Part shown: positions 26,084 to 34,758 of the stretch, piece after piece | How the letters are laid out: each line of letters begins with the position of its first letter | Numbering within the stretch: the first letter of the stretch is position 1 | Origin: an uncultured Lachnospiraceae bacterium | GTDB taxonomy: Bacteria > Bacillota > Clostridia > Lachnospirales > Lachnospiraceae | Length of the DNA stretch: 64,000 nucleotides | Direction: 5' to 3' | NCBI GenBank assembly: GCA_900548905.1 | Contig: URMK01000026.1 | Location: 23,948-87,947 of the forward strand | Made by a program: the position numbers and the translations under genes | Notes under the pieces: model-generated | The model's database searches: none | What the model saw: only the letters and a program-made list of their open reading frames with translations | Told to the model about the DNA's origin: nothing

Positions 26084-28960
26084 TCACATCTGCAGGTATT
26101 CTTCTTTTACATTTTCCGGCATGAGGCCGCCCCCGGTAGCCCATAGGATATGTGTGGCACGGGCGCCTTTATCCGCCAGATCCTGCCCGTCCAGAAAAGC
26201 CGTCCCTTTGGGACCCGCCAGCGCCTTCAGGCCGCCGAATGCCGCACAGGCGGAGGGTTCCGCCACAATGCCCTCCGTCTCTTTGAGCCGCCGCATACAA
26301 TCCACCAAAAAGGAGTCTTGTACCGTATAAATACCATCAAGGAGCTGTTTCATATTCCGCACCGCCAGCTCCGACGGACGCCCTACCGCCAGGCCGTCCG
26401 CCAGCGTCTTTCCGGTAAGACCCACGTCCTGCACACAGATTTTCCCTCCCTCTCCGGTTGCCATTCCAAGAAGCATGCAGGGGCTTTGTACCGGCTCCCC
26501 GAAGAAACAATGGACATCGTCTTTGAATACATATTTCAGGCCCAGGGTAATTCCTCCCGGCGCACCGCCCACCCCGCAGGGAAGATACACGAACAGAGGA
26601 TGCTCCGAATCCACCGGGATCCCTTTTTCCTCCAGCTGCTTCTGCAGACGCAGCGCCGCCGTCGCATATCCCAGGAAAAGAAAAGGAGAATGTTCATCAT
26701 CCACAAAATAGCTGGTTTTATCTTTTTGGGAAAGTGCCCTCCCTTCCGCAACCGCGGCTGCATAGTCCCCGGTATATTCCATCACGGTCACGCCCTTGCT
26801 CCTGAGCAGATCCTTTTTCCACTGTCTGGCATCTGCGGACATATGCACCACCACACGGTATCCCACAGCCGCGCTCATAATGCCGATGCTAAGCCCCAGA
26901 TTTCCGGTGGATCCTACCTGTATGGTATACCGGGAAAAGAAATCCCTGCAGTCTCTGAGCCGGGTATAATCCTCCGTATCCTTCAGAAGCCCCGCCTGAA
27001 AAGCCAGATCCTCCGTCACCTTGAGAATCTCATAAATGCCACCCCTGGCTTTTACGGATCCTGCCACCGCCAGTTCACTGTCCAGCTTAATAAGCACACG
27101 GCCATTGCATAGTTCCTTCTGCCCGCCAATCCCCCAGGCCTTCCACATATCTTCCGCCATCGCAGGGATATCACGAAGAGGGGATTCGATGATCCCCCGG
27201 CTTTTTTCCAGCTCAGGAAAGCAGGCCGTCAGAAAAGGGGCAAAACGGCACAGCCGCTTTTCAGCGTCCCGGATGTCCTCCATGGTAAAGGAAAGGGCTT
27301 TTTCCGCCTGGCAGAAAGCAAGACGATCCGGATTTATCCACAAGGTTTCCTCCGCCCTGGCCGCTTCCTCCGCCTCCGGAACCGCCAGATAACGGTCCCG
27401 TATGTCTGCAAGACGGAAAACGGACTCCGGGAAGTGATCAAGCGTTTCGTTTTCCGTCAGGTTCCCGGTGTGTACCGGACTGTCCCAGACCATTTTCATC
27501 CTGCTTTCACACAAAGGCTTCCATTCCGGAATGCCTTCCCAATTGGGATCCCCGGTTTCAAAAAAACGGACATAGCTTTCATAAATAAGAGCCGCTGTTT
27601 TCCGGCGTTCCGAAAGGGAGATTCCCGGAAAAAGCCGATCCTCCTGCCAGGCCCCGTCAAAAGCGGCCGCCTGATCCAGCACATGGGCCGCCGTCCCGAA
27701 ATCCATACTGTAATACCACACACGGCTGTTGTTCCGGGTCAGGATATCCGCCAGGCGGAGACTGTAGGTCCGGTACATATAATCGGAAAGAAGCTGTTCC
27801 CATTTTTCTTCCTGTTCCTCTTTTGTAAGCCTGCCTCCCCGGCTCTTTTCATACGCAGCCATTTCTTCCCGGACAATCCTGGCATTTCTGCCAAATAAAG
27901 CGCCGGCTGCAGCCGGTGCATGACACGCAAAGGCCGGATCCTCCAGCCGCCGGAAGATCATTTCGTGCCTGCAGCTTCCCACAATGGCATTCCCGGACCA
28001 ATAAGCAGGGCTTTTCAAAATCTTTTCCCAACCATAGGGTATGGTTATTCCGTCCGACACCGGGCCAAACATACAGGTATTTCCCGGATTATCCACAAGC
28101 CTGCCCTGTATTTCCAACAGGTTATCCACATCCAGCTCCAGGATATCCCCGGGATCCTGCAGGCCGGCCAGTTCCAGGAAAGCATCCGCAACCGCTGCTG
28201 CGGTTTTTTCATCCCGGATGCATTGATAGGCTCCGCTTGCCATCATCACCTGACTGCAGCAGGTTTTCATTTCCGGCTTCAGTAAGAGCGCCCCCAGGGT
28301 TTTCGCCCCGGCGGATTCCCCGAATACGGTAATCCGGGAAACATCCCCGCCGAAGGAAGCGATATTATCCCGGATCCAGCCCAATGCCGCCAGCTGATCC
28401 AGCGTGCCGTTGTTCCCTGTATGCCGGAATGCATCTCCCAGGGCTTTTCCCAGATACAGATAGCCCAGCACTCCCAGGCGGTAATTTACGGATACATAAA
28501 TAAAACGGTGATCCCGTATCACCTGTGCCCCGCTTCTGTCCCGGTTGCTGCCGTTCTGGAAGGCACCTCCGTGTATGTATACCGCTACCGGCAGTTTTTC
28601 CCCCTCCTCTAAGCCGGCGTCGGCCGGATCATGAGGATGGCCCGCAGAGCATGGCATCTGTTGTTGAACATAAAGATGGCCCGCAGAGCGCGGCATCTTT
28701 TGTTTTCCCGGTACATAAATATTAAGGTTCAGACAATCCTCCCCGTATTCCCGGGCACCCCCTTCCTGTCCGTTTTCCCCGTCCTGCTGACTGGGCTGGG
28801 GTGCCTTCCTGCCAAAGGCGAAGGCTTTGTAAACGCCATCCCATTCCCTTTTTTCCGGAGGAAAAAACCGTTTTGCTTTTGCATAGGGAATCCCCAGGAA
28901 GTTATAATAACCATCCTTCCAACAGCCTTCCACAATCCCGCTTGTCGTCTTAACCTGCAT
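26084..28960 (-). CDS. Fusion: type-B carboxylesterase + D-serine dehydratase
   Basis: One 958-residue open frame. Residues 1-~500 are a type-B carboxylesterase: oxyanion loop HGGAF (130-134), nucleophile Ser216 in GESAG, Glu333 in RHEMIF and His426 in AAHVLD fit a complete triad. Residues ~530-958 are a complete D-serine ammonia-lyase (DsdA): FAPFL..FPE, PLP Lys637 in AGSVKARGG, phosphate loop GSTGNLG (683-689), CGVGGAPGG and the terminal WATGGGLMPE, colinear with E. coli DsdA from near its start. DsdA turns D-serine into pyruvate and ammonia. The ATG at 28960 follows AAAGGGA; a TTG at 28981 is an alternative. It lies 22 bp after lpd in the glycine-riboswitch operon. No stop or frameshift is visible at the junction; codon use is even. 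A substrate link, such as a D-seryl or acyl ester, is speculation. Confidence 0.88.
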   Translation of the reverse strand: MQVKTTSGIVEGCWKDGYYNFLGIPYAKAKRFFPPEKREWDGVYKAFAFGRKAPQPSQQDGENGQEGGAREYGEDCLNLNIYVPGKQKMPRSAGHLYVQQQMPCSAGHPHDPADAGLEEGEKLPVAVYIHGGAFQNGSNRDRSGAQVIRDHRFIYVSVNYRLGVLGYLYLGKALGDAFRHTGNNGTLDQLAALGWIRDNIASFGGDVSRITVFGESAGAKTLGALLLKPEMKTCCSQVMMASGAYQCIRDEKTAAAVADAFLELAGLQDPGDILELDVDNLLEIQGRLVDNPGNTCMFGPVSDGITIPYGWEKILKSPAYWSGNAIVGSCRHEMIFRRLEDPAFACHAPAAAGALFGRNARIVREEMAAYEKSRGGRLTKEEQEEKWEQLLSDYMYRTYSLRLADILTRNNSRVWYYSMDFGTAAHVLDQAAAFDGAWQEDRLFPGISLSERRKTAALIYESYVRFFETGDPNWEGIPEWKPLCESRMKMVWDSPVHTGNLTENETLDHFPESVFRLADIRDRYLAVPEAEEAARAEETLWINPDRLAFCQAEKALSFTMEDIRDAEKRLCRFAPFLTACFPELEKSRGIIESPLRDIPAMAEDMWKAWGIGGQKELCNGRVLIKLDSELAVAGSVKARGGIYEILKVTEDLAFQAGLLKDTEDYTRLRDCRDFFSRYTIQVGSTGNLGLSIGIMSAAVGYRVVVHMSADARQWKKDLLRSKGVTVMEYTGDYAAAVAEGRALSQKDKTSYFVDDEHSPFLFLGYATAALRLQKQLEEKGIPVDSEHPLFVYLPCGVGGAPGGITLGLKYVFKDDVHCFFGEPVQSPCMLLGMATGEGGKICVQDVGLTGKTLADGLAVGRPSELAVRNMKQLLDGIYTVQDSFLVDCMRRLKETEGIVAEPSACAAFGGLKALAGPKGTAFLDGQDLADKGARATHILWATGGGLMPENVKEEYLQM
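28636..28704. repeat. 39-bp tandem duplication inside the esterase domain
   Basis: Two copies of a 39-bp unit beginning GATGGCCCGCAGAGC start at 28636 and 28675 (27 of the first 30 bases identical). In the protein this gives two 13-residue units, each beginning MPxSAGH (about residues 89-114), inserted in a surface loop before the oxyanion motif. The frame is preserved. Confidence 0.75.
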
Positions 28961-29002
28961 ATTTTGTCCCTTTCTATGCAACTGTTACCTGCCTGTAACC
29001 GC

Positions 29003-30460
29003 CTATATCCCACTATCTAGTTTCGTCACCATCTCCGTCATCCCCGGACAATGTTCCGACAACCCGCATAATTCCTCCGCCGCTTCCCCTATTCCTTCTG
29101 CGAAGGTGGGATGAGGCATGACTGCCGCAGCGATCTCCTTTGCCGTCATGTCTCCGGCTATGGCCAGCGTCAGTTCCCCTATCATATCCGTGGCTCTGGC
29201 ACACATGAGCTGTGCGCCCAGCAGCCTGCCGGTGCTTTCCTCGGCCACCAGTTTGATGAAGCCCCTCTCCTGCCGTGACAGAAGGGATCTTCCGTTGAGG
29301 GACATAATGTATTTGCCTGTTTTTACCGGAATGCCTGCCGCCTTTGCTTCGTCCGCCGTCATTCCCACACTGGCAATTTCCGGATCTGTATAAACGCAGG
29401 AAGGGATAAGCTGTATCTTCCGGGAAGGCAGGCGTCCTTTCATATGATCCAGCGCCAGCAGCCCCTGTGCCGTAGCCGCGTGGGCGAGCTGGATTCCTCC
29501 CGTCACATCTCCCACCGCATAAATGCCGGGAATCCGGGTCTGATAATTCTCATCCACCGGAATCCGGCCCCGTTCCACACCGGCCCTGCCCGCCAGCTCC
29601 GGTGAAAATATCCCTTCCCCGCAGGCTCTGCGTCCCACTGCCAACAGCAGGCCGTCGGCCGAAACAATCGCTTCCTGTCCTTCTTTTCCGGAAGGCGCCC
29701 CTTCTTTATAATAGCACAGCCAGCCTCCCTGTTCTCTTTTTTCCACACGTGTCACGGCGGCTTTTGTATGGATTTCCACCCCTCTTTTTTTCAGAATCAT
29801 TTTCAGGTTCTGTGCGATTTCCCTGTCCATGCCGGGCAGAATCCGGTCCATGGCCTCCAGTACGGTAACTTTTTTCCCGAAATCACTGTAATATTGTGCA
29901 AACTCCATACCGACGACACCGCCGCCGATAATAACCAGGTGGTCATAGAGCCGGTTCCCGGAAAGAAGGCTGGTGCTGTTTTCCACACCGGACTCGGAAA
30001 GGCCGGGTATGGGGAGTATCGCCGGCTCCGAACCGGCCGCGGCCAGAATGTGGGGCGCCGAAAGGCAAATGGTCTGTTCCGGGGCAGTGACCGTTACCTG
30101 ATTATGTTCCGTTATCACGGCGTTCCCCCGGTACAATGCGATTTTATTTTTTTGAAACTGCAGGGCAATCCCCTCCCGCAGGGAAGCGATGACATCCTTC
30201 CGCCGATTCTGCAGGGCATCCATGTCAATCTGTAGATCCGATACCCGGATCCCCTCTTCTGCCGCCTCTCGTATTTTCCGGTATAAACCGGAGGCATGAA
30301 GAAGCGTCTTGGCGGGAATACAACCGTTATTTAAACAAGTCCCCCCAAGACCGCCTTTTTCCACCACCGCTACCTTCCATCCTTCCTGTGCGGCGCGGAT
30401 GGCTGCCGGGTATCCCCCGGGACCCGCGCCGATTACGATAAGATTGTATTGCATTTCCAT
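29003..30460 (-). CDS. lpd: Dihydrolipoyl dehydrogenase (L protein)
   Basis: FAD enzyme that reoxidises the dihydrolipoyl arm of the glycine cleavage H protein with NAD+. The 485 residues show the FAD Rossmann motif VIGAGPGGYPAAIRAAQ (about 8-24), the redox-active disulfide GGTCLNNGCIPAK, the NAD-binding VIIGGGVVGMEFA, the second FAD motif GIYAVGDVTGG and the C-terminal interface with the HPTFAEGIGE catalytic His-Glu. GGAGG is 6 nt before the ATG. Its place in the gcv operon, after lplA, shows it serves glycine cleavage rather than a 2-oxoacid dehydrogenase. Confidence 0.94.
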   Translation of the reverse strand: MEMQYNLIVIGAGPGGYPAAIRAAQEGWKVAVVEKGGLGGTCLNNGCIPAKTLLHASGLYRKIREAAEEGIRVSDLQIDMDALQNRRKDVIASLREGIALQFQKNKIALYRGNAVITEHNQVTVTAPEQTICLSAPHILAAAGSEPAILPIPGLSESGVENSTSLLSGNRLYDHLVIIGGGVVGMEFAQYYSDFGKKVTVLEAMDRILPGMDREIAQNLKMILKKRGVEIHTKAAVTRVEKREQGGWLCYYKEGAPSGKEGQEAIVSADGLLLAVGRRACGEGIFSPELAGRAGVERGRIPVDENYQTRIPGIYAVGDVTGGIQLAHAATAQGLLALDHMKGRLPSRKIQLIPSCVYTDPEIASVGMTADEAKAAGIPVKTGKYIMSLNGRSLLSRQERGFIKLVAEESTGRLLGAQLMCARATDMIGELTLAIAGDMTAKEIAAAVMPHPTFAEGIGEAAEELCGLSEHCPGMTEMVTKLDSGI

Positions 30461-30490
30461 AGAAATCCTCCCGTTTCCACTACGCTTTTT

Positions 30491-30546
30491 TACGGTCTGC
30501 GCAATAAATGCGCAGCCTGTCAGAACTGTTACCTTTCCCGACCGTA
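30491..30546. repeat. Nested inverted repeat between lplA and lpd
   Basis: Outer arms TACGGTC (30491-30497) and GACCGTA (30540-30546) enclose a hairpin CTGCGC/GCGCAG (30497-30515) and the sequence GTCAGAACTGTTAC. The latter recurs in hairpins near 59.5 and 63.0 kb. It lies inside the operon and lacks a T run, so it is more likely a dispersed repeat or mRNA-processing site than a terminator. Confidence 0.5.
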
Positions 30547-30550
30547 CCGC

Positions 30551-31546
30551 TTAGAAAAAATGTTCCATAAGCTTTGTGATATCCTTTTTCATAAGAGTCT
30601 GCATTTCATTCTCCGTCTGAAATCCATCCATGGCACTCCGGATTTCCTTTTTCCGAAATAACAGTCCGGTGAGGTATTTTTCCAGCCGGCCCGTAAGCTC
30701 TGCATCCATGGCATCGGTGAAAAGACAGGCCTCCTGAATTCTACCCCCATCCACATTGAACTGTATGCGTATTTCCCCCCAGGGAAAACGTTCCTCCACC
30801 TCATCGCTGAAGGGGATCTGTCTCCCGTATTTCCATTCCCAGGATGCAAACCGTTCCGCCCGTCTCTGTATTTCCTCCCCTTCCAGCCGTTCTCCCGGAA
30901 AATCTTCCACGGGACAGCCGTAGCAAAGGCCAAACGCTTCCTTCAGTGTCTCCGTCATACGCTCCCTGTTCAGATCCGGCACCCAGGCGCACAGATTTCC
31001 CACCCGGCTGCGTACGGAATCGACCCCTTTGGAATCCAGCTTTTTCCGTGAAACCCGCAGATATCTTTCCATCAGCTCCTGATCCGTATGCAGCAGGATG
31101 GTTCCATGATGATAGCAGTAATCCCCGGTACGGTAATAGGCATTCCCTGATATTTTACATCCATTTACCGTAATGTCGTTCCGGCCGCTTTTTTCCGCCC
31201 GGATCCCCAGCTTGTTTACCGCCCTGAGAATAACCTCCGTCTGTTTTTCCACATCATAATTTTCTTTCCGGGCAAGGAAGGTAAAATTCAGGTTCCCCAA
31301 ATCGTGGAATACGGCCCCTCCTCCGGAAAGACGGCGGGCCAGATGCCCGCCGTCCTCCTCCAGTTTCTCCGTCCTGCATTCCTTCCAGGCATTCTGGTTC
31401 CGGCCGATTACCACCGTCCGTTCATTCTGCCACAGATACAGGATACACTCCGTCCTGTCCGCCTGGTACATCAGATATTCCTCCAGCCCCAGATTCAGAT
31501 AAGGATCCAGGCTTCCGGATTCGATGGTATATAGTTTTTGCATCAT
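30551..31546 (-). CDS. lplA: Lipoate-protein ligase A
   Basis: Attaches free lipoate to the H protein through lipoyl-AMP. The 331-residue protein has the ligase domain (about 1-250: NLGLEEYLM, RTVVIGRNQNAWKE, RRLSGGGAVFHDLGNLNF, the catalytic lysine in KISGNAYY) and the small C-terminal accessory domain, so both parts of the classic LplA are fused. The start at 31546 follows GGGGG by about 7 nt; an upstream ATG would overlap gcvPB. It lies directly after gcvPB. Its presence implies the cell scavenges lipoate for glycine cleavage. Confidence 0.93.
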   Translation of the reverse strand: MMQKLYTIESGSLDPYLNLGLEEYLMYQADRTECILYLWQNERTVVIGRNQNAWKECRTEKLEEDGGHLARRLSGGGAVFHDLGNLNFTFLARKENYDVEKQTEVILRAVNKLGIRAEKSGRNDITVNGCKISGNAYYRTGDYCYHHGTILLHTDQELMERYLRVSRKKLDSKGVDSVRSRVGNLCAWVPDLNRERMTETLKEAFGLCYGCPVEDFPGERLEGEEIQRRAERFASWEWKYGRQIPFSDEVEERFPWGEIRIQFNVDGGRIQEACLFTDAMDAELTGRLEKYLTGLLFRKKEIRSAMDGFQTENEMQTLMKKDITKLMEHFF

Positions 31547-31562
31547 AGTTATACCCCCGCTT

Positions 31563-32990
31563 CTATGGGAATTCATAATGAAGTCTGGGATTCCGGGCGG
31601 CTCCCACTTCATCCAGACGGGTGATCGGCGTCGTATGCGGAGCCGTCCGTGCCCATTCCGGATCCTCCAGAGCCTTCCGGTGGATTTCCAGAAACGCCTC
31701 TGCTAATTCATCCAGCTTTTCCATAGACTCCGTTTCCGTAGGCTCCACCATCAACGCCTCATGGACTATGAGAGGAAAATACATGGTCGGCGGATGGATA
31801 CCATAGTCAAGAAGAGCTTTTGCCACATCCACAGCCGTAACTCCTGCCGTGTCTTTTTCCGGCTGCAGGGTCATGACAAATTCATGCATACAGATTCCGT
31901 CATAGGCCATCTTATAGCCTTCCGCCAGCCGGACGCGCACATAATTGGCATTCAGCACCGCCATATGGGCCGCCTGGGTAATTCCTTCCGGCCCCAGTGT
32001 CAGACAATAGCAGAGTGCTCTCACCACCACCAGGAAATTGCCGTAGAATGCCCGCACCATACCGATGGAACGGGGGTACTCCAGGAAATGGAAGCCTCCG
32101 TCCCCTGCCGCCGCTTCCTTTCCCGGAAGGAAGGGTTTCAGGAATTCCTTGCAGCCCACAGGCCCGCTGCCCGGTCCTCCGCCCCCATGAGGCGTGGAAA
32201 AGGTCTTGTGCAGATTCAGATGAACGACATCAAAGCCCATATCTCCGGGCCTCGCCACCCCCATAACCGCGTTCAGGTTCGCACCGTCATAATAGCACAG
32301 GCCTCCCGCTTCATGGACAATACGGGTAATTTCCAAAATGTTTTTATCAAACAGCCCTACGGTATTGGGATTCGTCAGCATAAGCCCCGCCGTATCCTCC
32401 CCCACAGCCCCGGAAAGCTTTTCCAGATCCACGCAGCCCTCCGGCGTGGAAGGGATATTTACCACTTGATAGCCTGCCATAACCGCGCTGGCAGGATTGG
32501 TTCCGTGGGCGGAATCCGGCACAATGATTTTGGTCCGCTTCCCATCCCCTCTGCTTTCGTGAAAGGCCCGTATGAGAAGCAGCCCTGTGAATTCACCATG
32601 TGCGCCCGCTGCCGGCTGAAAGGTCATGGCATCCATTCCTGTTATTTCACAGAAAATCTTCTCCGCATCCCGCAGCACATGCAGACAGCCCTGGACGGTC
32701 TCCTCCGGCTGCAGCGGATGTATCCGGGTAAAGCCGGGCAGGGAAGCCGCTTCATCATTTACCTTGGGATTGTATTTCATGGTACAGGATCCTAACGGGT
32801 AAGCACCGTCGTTTACACCGTGTGTGGCGTTTGCCAGCTGCGTGTAATGTCTGCTGATATCATTTTCCGATACCTGGGGAAGCCGTAAAGGGCTTTTCCT
32901 TTCCATGGAAGGCAGCACAACAGGAACATCGCAGTCAGGAAGCAGGCATAATCCCCTTCCTTCCATACTTCGTTCAAAAATCAGTTTCAT
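31563..32990 (-). CDS. gcvPB: Glycine dehydrogenase (decarboxylating) subunit 2
   Basis: The PLP-binding half of the split P protein, which decarboxylates glycine and passes the aminomethyl group to the lipoyl arm of GcvH. The 475 residues include LGSCTMKYNPKVNDEAA, FQPAAGAHGEFTGLL, SAHGTNPASAVMAGY and the PLP lysine in HLNLHKTFSTPHGGGGPG. The start overlaps the end of gcvPA by 17 nt, with GGGAGG upstream, indicating translational coupling. It works as a heterotetramer with GcvPA. Confidence 0.95.
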   Translation of the reverse strand: MKLIFERSMEGRGLCLLPDCDVPVVLPSMERKSPLRLPQVSENDISRHYTQLANATHGVNDGAYPLGSCTMKYNPKVNDEAASLPGFTRIHPLQPEETVQGCLHVLRDAEKIFCEITGMDAMTFQPAAGAHGEFTGLLLIRAFHESRGDGKRTKIIVPDSAHGTNPASAVMAGYQVVNIPSTPEGCVDLEKLSGAVGEDTAGLMLTNPNTVGLFDKNILEITRIVHEAGGLCYYDGANLNAVMGVARPGDMGFDVVHLNLHKTFSTPHGGGGPGSGPVGCKEFLKPFLPGKEAAAGDGGFHFLEYPRSIGMVRAFYGNFLVVVRALCYCLTLGPEGITQAAHMAVLNANYVRVRLAEGYKMAYDGICMHEFVMTLQPEKDTAGVTAVDVAKALLDYGIHPPTMYFPLIVHEALMVEPTETESMEKLDELAEAFLEIHRKALEDPEWARTAPHTTPITRLDEVGAARNPRLHYEFP

Positions 32991-34305
32991 CCGCTTCCAC
33001 CTCCCGTACCAGGCTCACCAGTTCATCCATTTCCGCCTTCGTGTTCTTTTCCGTGGTACACCAAAGAAGATTACCATCCGGAAGCAAAAGCCCTCCCAAA
33101 TATCCGTGCCTCTCCAAACTCTGAAGAAGGGTTTTGGCTCCCCGGGGTGCATCTGTCACAAACTCATGGAAAAATTCCGCCTCATACACAGGATGAAGAC
33201 CGGCCTTTTCCAGTTCCTTCTGCAGATAATGGGCTTTGGAGGTACTTGAGACCGCTGCCTGCTTCAATCCGCCGGGGCCCATAGCCGCCAGATAAACCGA
33301 TGCGGTCAGGGCGCAAAGCGCTTCATTGGAGCAGATATTGCTTCCTGCCTTCTCTCTTCTTATATGCTGTTCCCTTGCCTGAAGGGTCAATACGAAACCC
33401 CGTTTCCCCTCCGTATCCACCGTTTCCCCCACTATCCTGCCGGGAAGCTTGCGCATCATATCCCTGGTGGCCGCCATAAATCCCAGATACGGCCCGCCGA
33501 AGGACAGCGGCATGCCCAAAGGCTGCCCTTCTCCCACAGCAATATCCGCACCGCATTCTCCCGGTGTTTTCACGATTGCCAGCGCAATGGGATTACAGCC
33601 CATGATGAGCTTTCCTCCTTTGTCATGTACCAGCTTTGCACAGGCTTCCCCATCCTCCAGAATGCCATAATAATTGGGCTGCTGGACATAAAAACAGGCA
33701 ACCGTCTCATCCAGCATATCCTTCAGGGCATCCAGATCCGTGCTTCCCTTCTTGGCAGGAACGATTTCCGCCGCAACCTGCCGTCCGTGACAATAGGTAT
33801 TTATCACTTCCAGCACCTGCGGATTGGTGGTTTCCGAAACCAGTATCCGGGTATGCTTCCTGTCTCTGCACATGAAAACGCTTTCCGCCGCCGCAGATGC
33901 CCCGTCATAAACGGAAGCATTGGCCGCATCCATGCCTGTCAGTTCACAAATCATAGTCTGGTATTCAAAGATGGACTGCAGGATACCCTGGCTGATTTCC
34001 GCCTGATACGGGGTATACGCCGTAATAAATTCTAACTTGGATACCACCTCCTTCACAATCGAAGGGATGTAGTGATCATAAGCGCCCGCTCCCCGGAAAA
34101 TATGTCTGAAGATACGGTTTTCTTCCGCATAGTCCCCCATTTTCCGGAACACCTCCATTTCCGGCATTCCTTCCGGTATCTGCAGCTTTCTCTGCAGCCT
34201 TACCTGCGAAGGGATCCCGGCAAACAATTCTTCCGTAGATGCAAGCCCCACGGTTTCCAGCATTTTTGCACGCTGCTGCTGCGTGGCCGGTATATAAGAA
34301 CCCAT
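32974..34305 (-). CDS. gcvPA: Glycine dehydrogenase (decarboxylating) subunit 1
   Basis: N-terminal half of the split P protein of the glycine cleavage system. The 443 residues start MGSYIPATQQQRAKMLE and include the family stretches FRGAGAYDHYIPSIV, YTPYQAEISQGILQSIFEYQ and GMDAANASVYDGASA. AGGAGG is 9 nt before the ATG at 34305; an earlier ATG contains this site and is rejected. It sits between gcvH and gcvPB. Confidence 0.95.
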   Translation of the reverse strand: MGSYIPATQQQRAKMLETVGLASTEELFAGIPSQVRLQRKLQIPEGMPEMEVFRKMGDYAEENRIFRHIFRGAGAYDHYIPSIVKEVVSKLEFITAYTPYQAEISQGILQSIFEYQTMICELTGMDAANASVYDGASAAAESVFMCRDRKHTRILVSETTNPQVLEVINTYCHGRQVAAEIVPAKKGSTDLDALKDMLDETVACFYVQQPNYYGILEDGEACAKLVHDKGGKLIMGCNPIALAIVKTPGECGADIAVGEGQPLGMPLSFGGPYLGFMAATRDMMRKLPGRIVGETVDTEGKRGFVLTLQAREQHIRREKAGSNICSNEALCALTASVYLAAMGPGGLKQAAVSSTSKAHYLQKELEKAGLHPVYEAEFFHEFVTDAPRGAKTLLQSLERHGYLGGLLLPDGNLLWCTTEKNTKAEMDELVSLVREVEADETDF

Positions 34306-34332
34306 CCGCTTTATCCTCCTTCCCGAAGCCAA

Positions 34333-34713
34333 TTACTCCAAACCCTCTGCAAAGGCCTCATACGCCGCCGCGTCCATCAGTTCCTCCTGATCCGTAATAT
34401 CCCTTACTTTTATCAGCCATGCCTCATTGGCATCCGAATTAATAAGCTCCGGACTGTCCAGCAGCTCTTCATTTACCGCTTCCACAATACCGGTAACCGG
34501 GGAGTATACATCCGACACCGCCTTGACCGATTCCACGTCGCCAAAAGGCTCTCCTGCGCTGACTCTATCCCCCGGTTCGGGCAGATTGACAAATACAAGA
34601 TCCCCCAAAGCCTTCTGCGCATAATCCGTCAGACCGATCCGGACAGTTCCTTCTCCATCGGGCAACACCCATTCATGAGATTTTGAATACTTATAATTTT
34701 CGGGATAATTCAT
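34333..34713 (-). CDS. gcvH: Glycine cleavage system H protein
   Basis: A small lipoyl carrier that shuttles the aminomethyl group among the P, T and L proteins. The 126 residues contain SHEWV near the start, the lipoylation site lysine in VESVKAVSDVYSP (about residue 62) and the closing AYEAFAEGLE. AGGAGG precedes the ATG. It follows gcvT by 45 bp. The lipoyl group is presumably added by the LplA encoded in the same operon. Confidence 0.95.
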   Translation of the reverse strand: MNYPENYKYSKSHEWVLPDGEGTVRIGLTDYAQKALGDLVFVNLPEPGDRVSAGEPFGDVESVKAVSDVYSPVTGIVEAVNEELLDSPELINSDANEAWLIKVRDITDQEELMDAAAYEAFAEGLE

Positions 34714-34758
34714 ATTTTTTTCCTCCTATTCTTATTGTAACCTCATCGGCAACTACTT

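Noticed and set aside
31761..32795. 344-residue plus-strand frame
   Set aside because: It is antisense to gcvPB; the sequence is His/Arg/Gln-rich with no domain, typical of a shadow frame.
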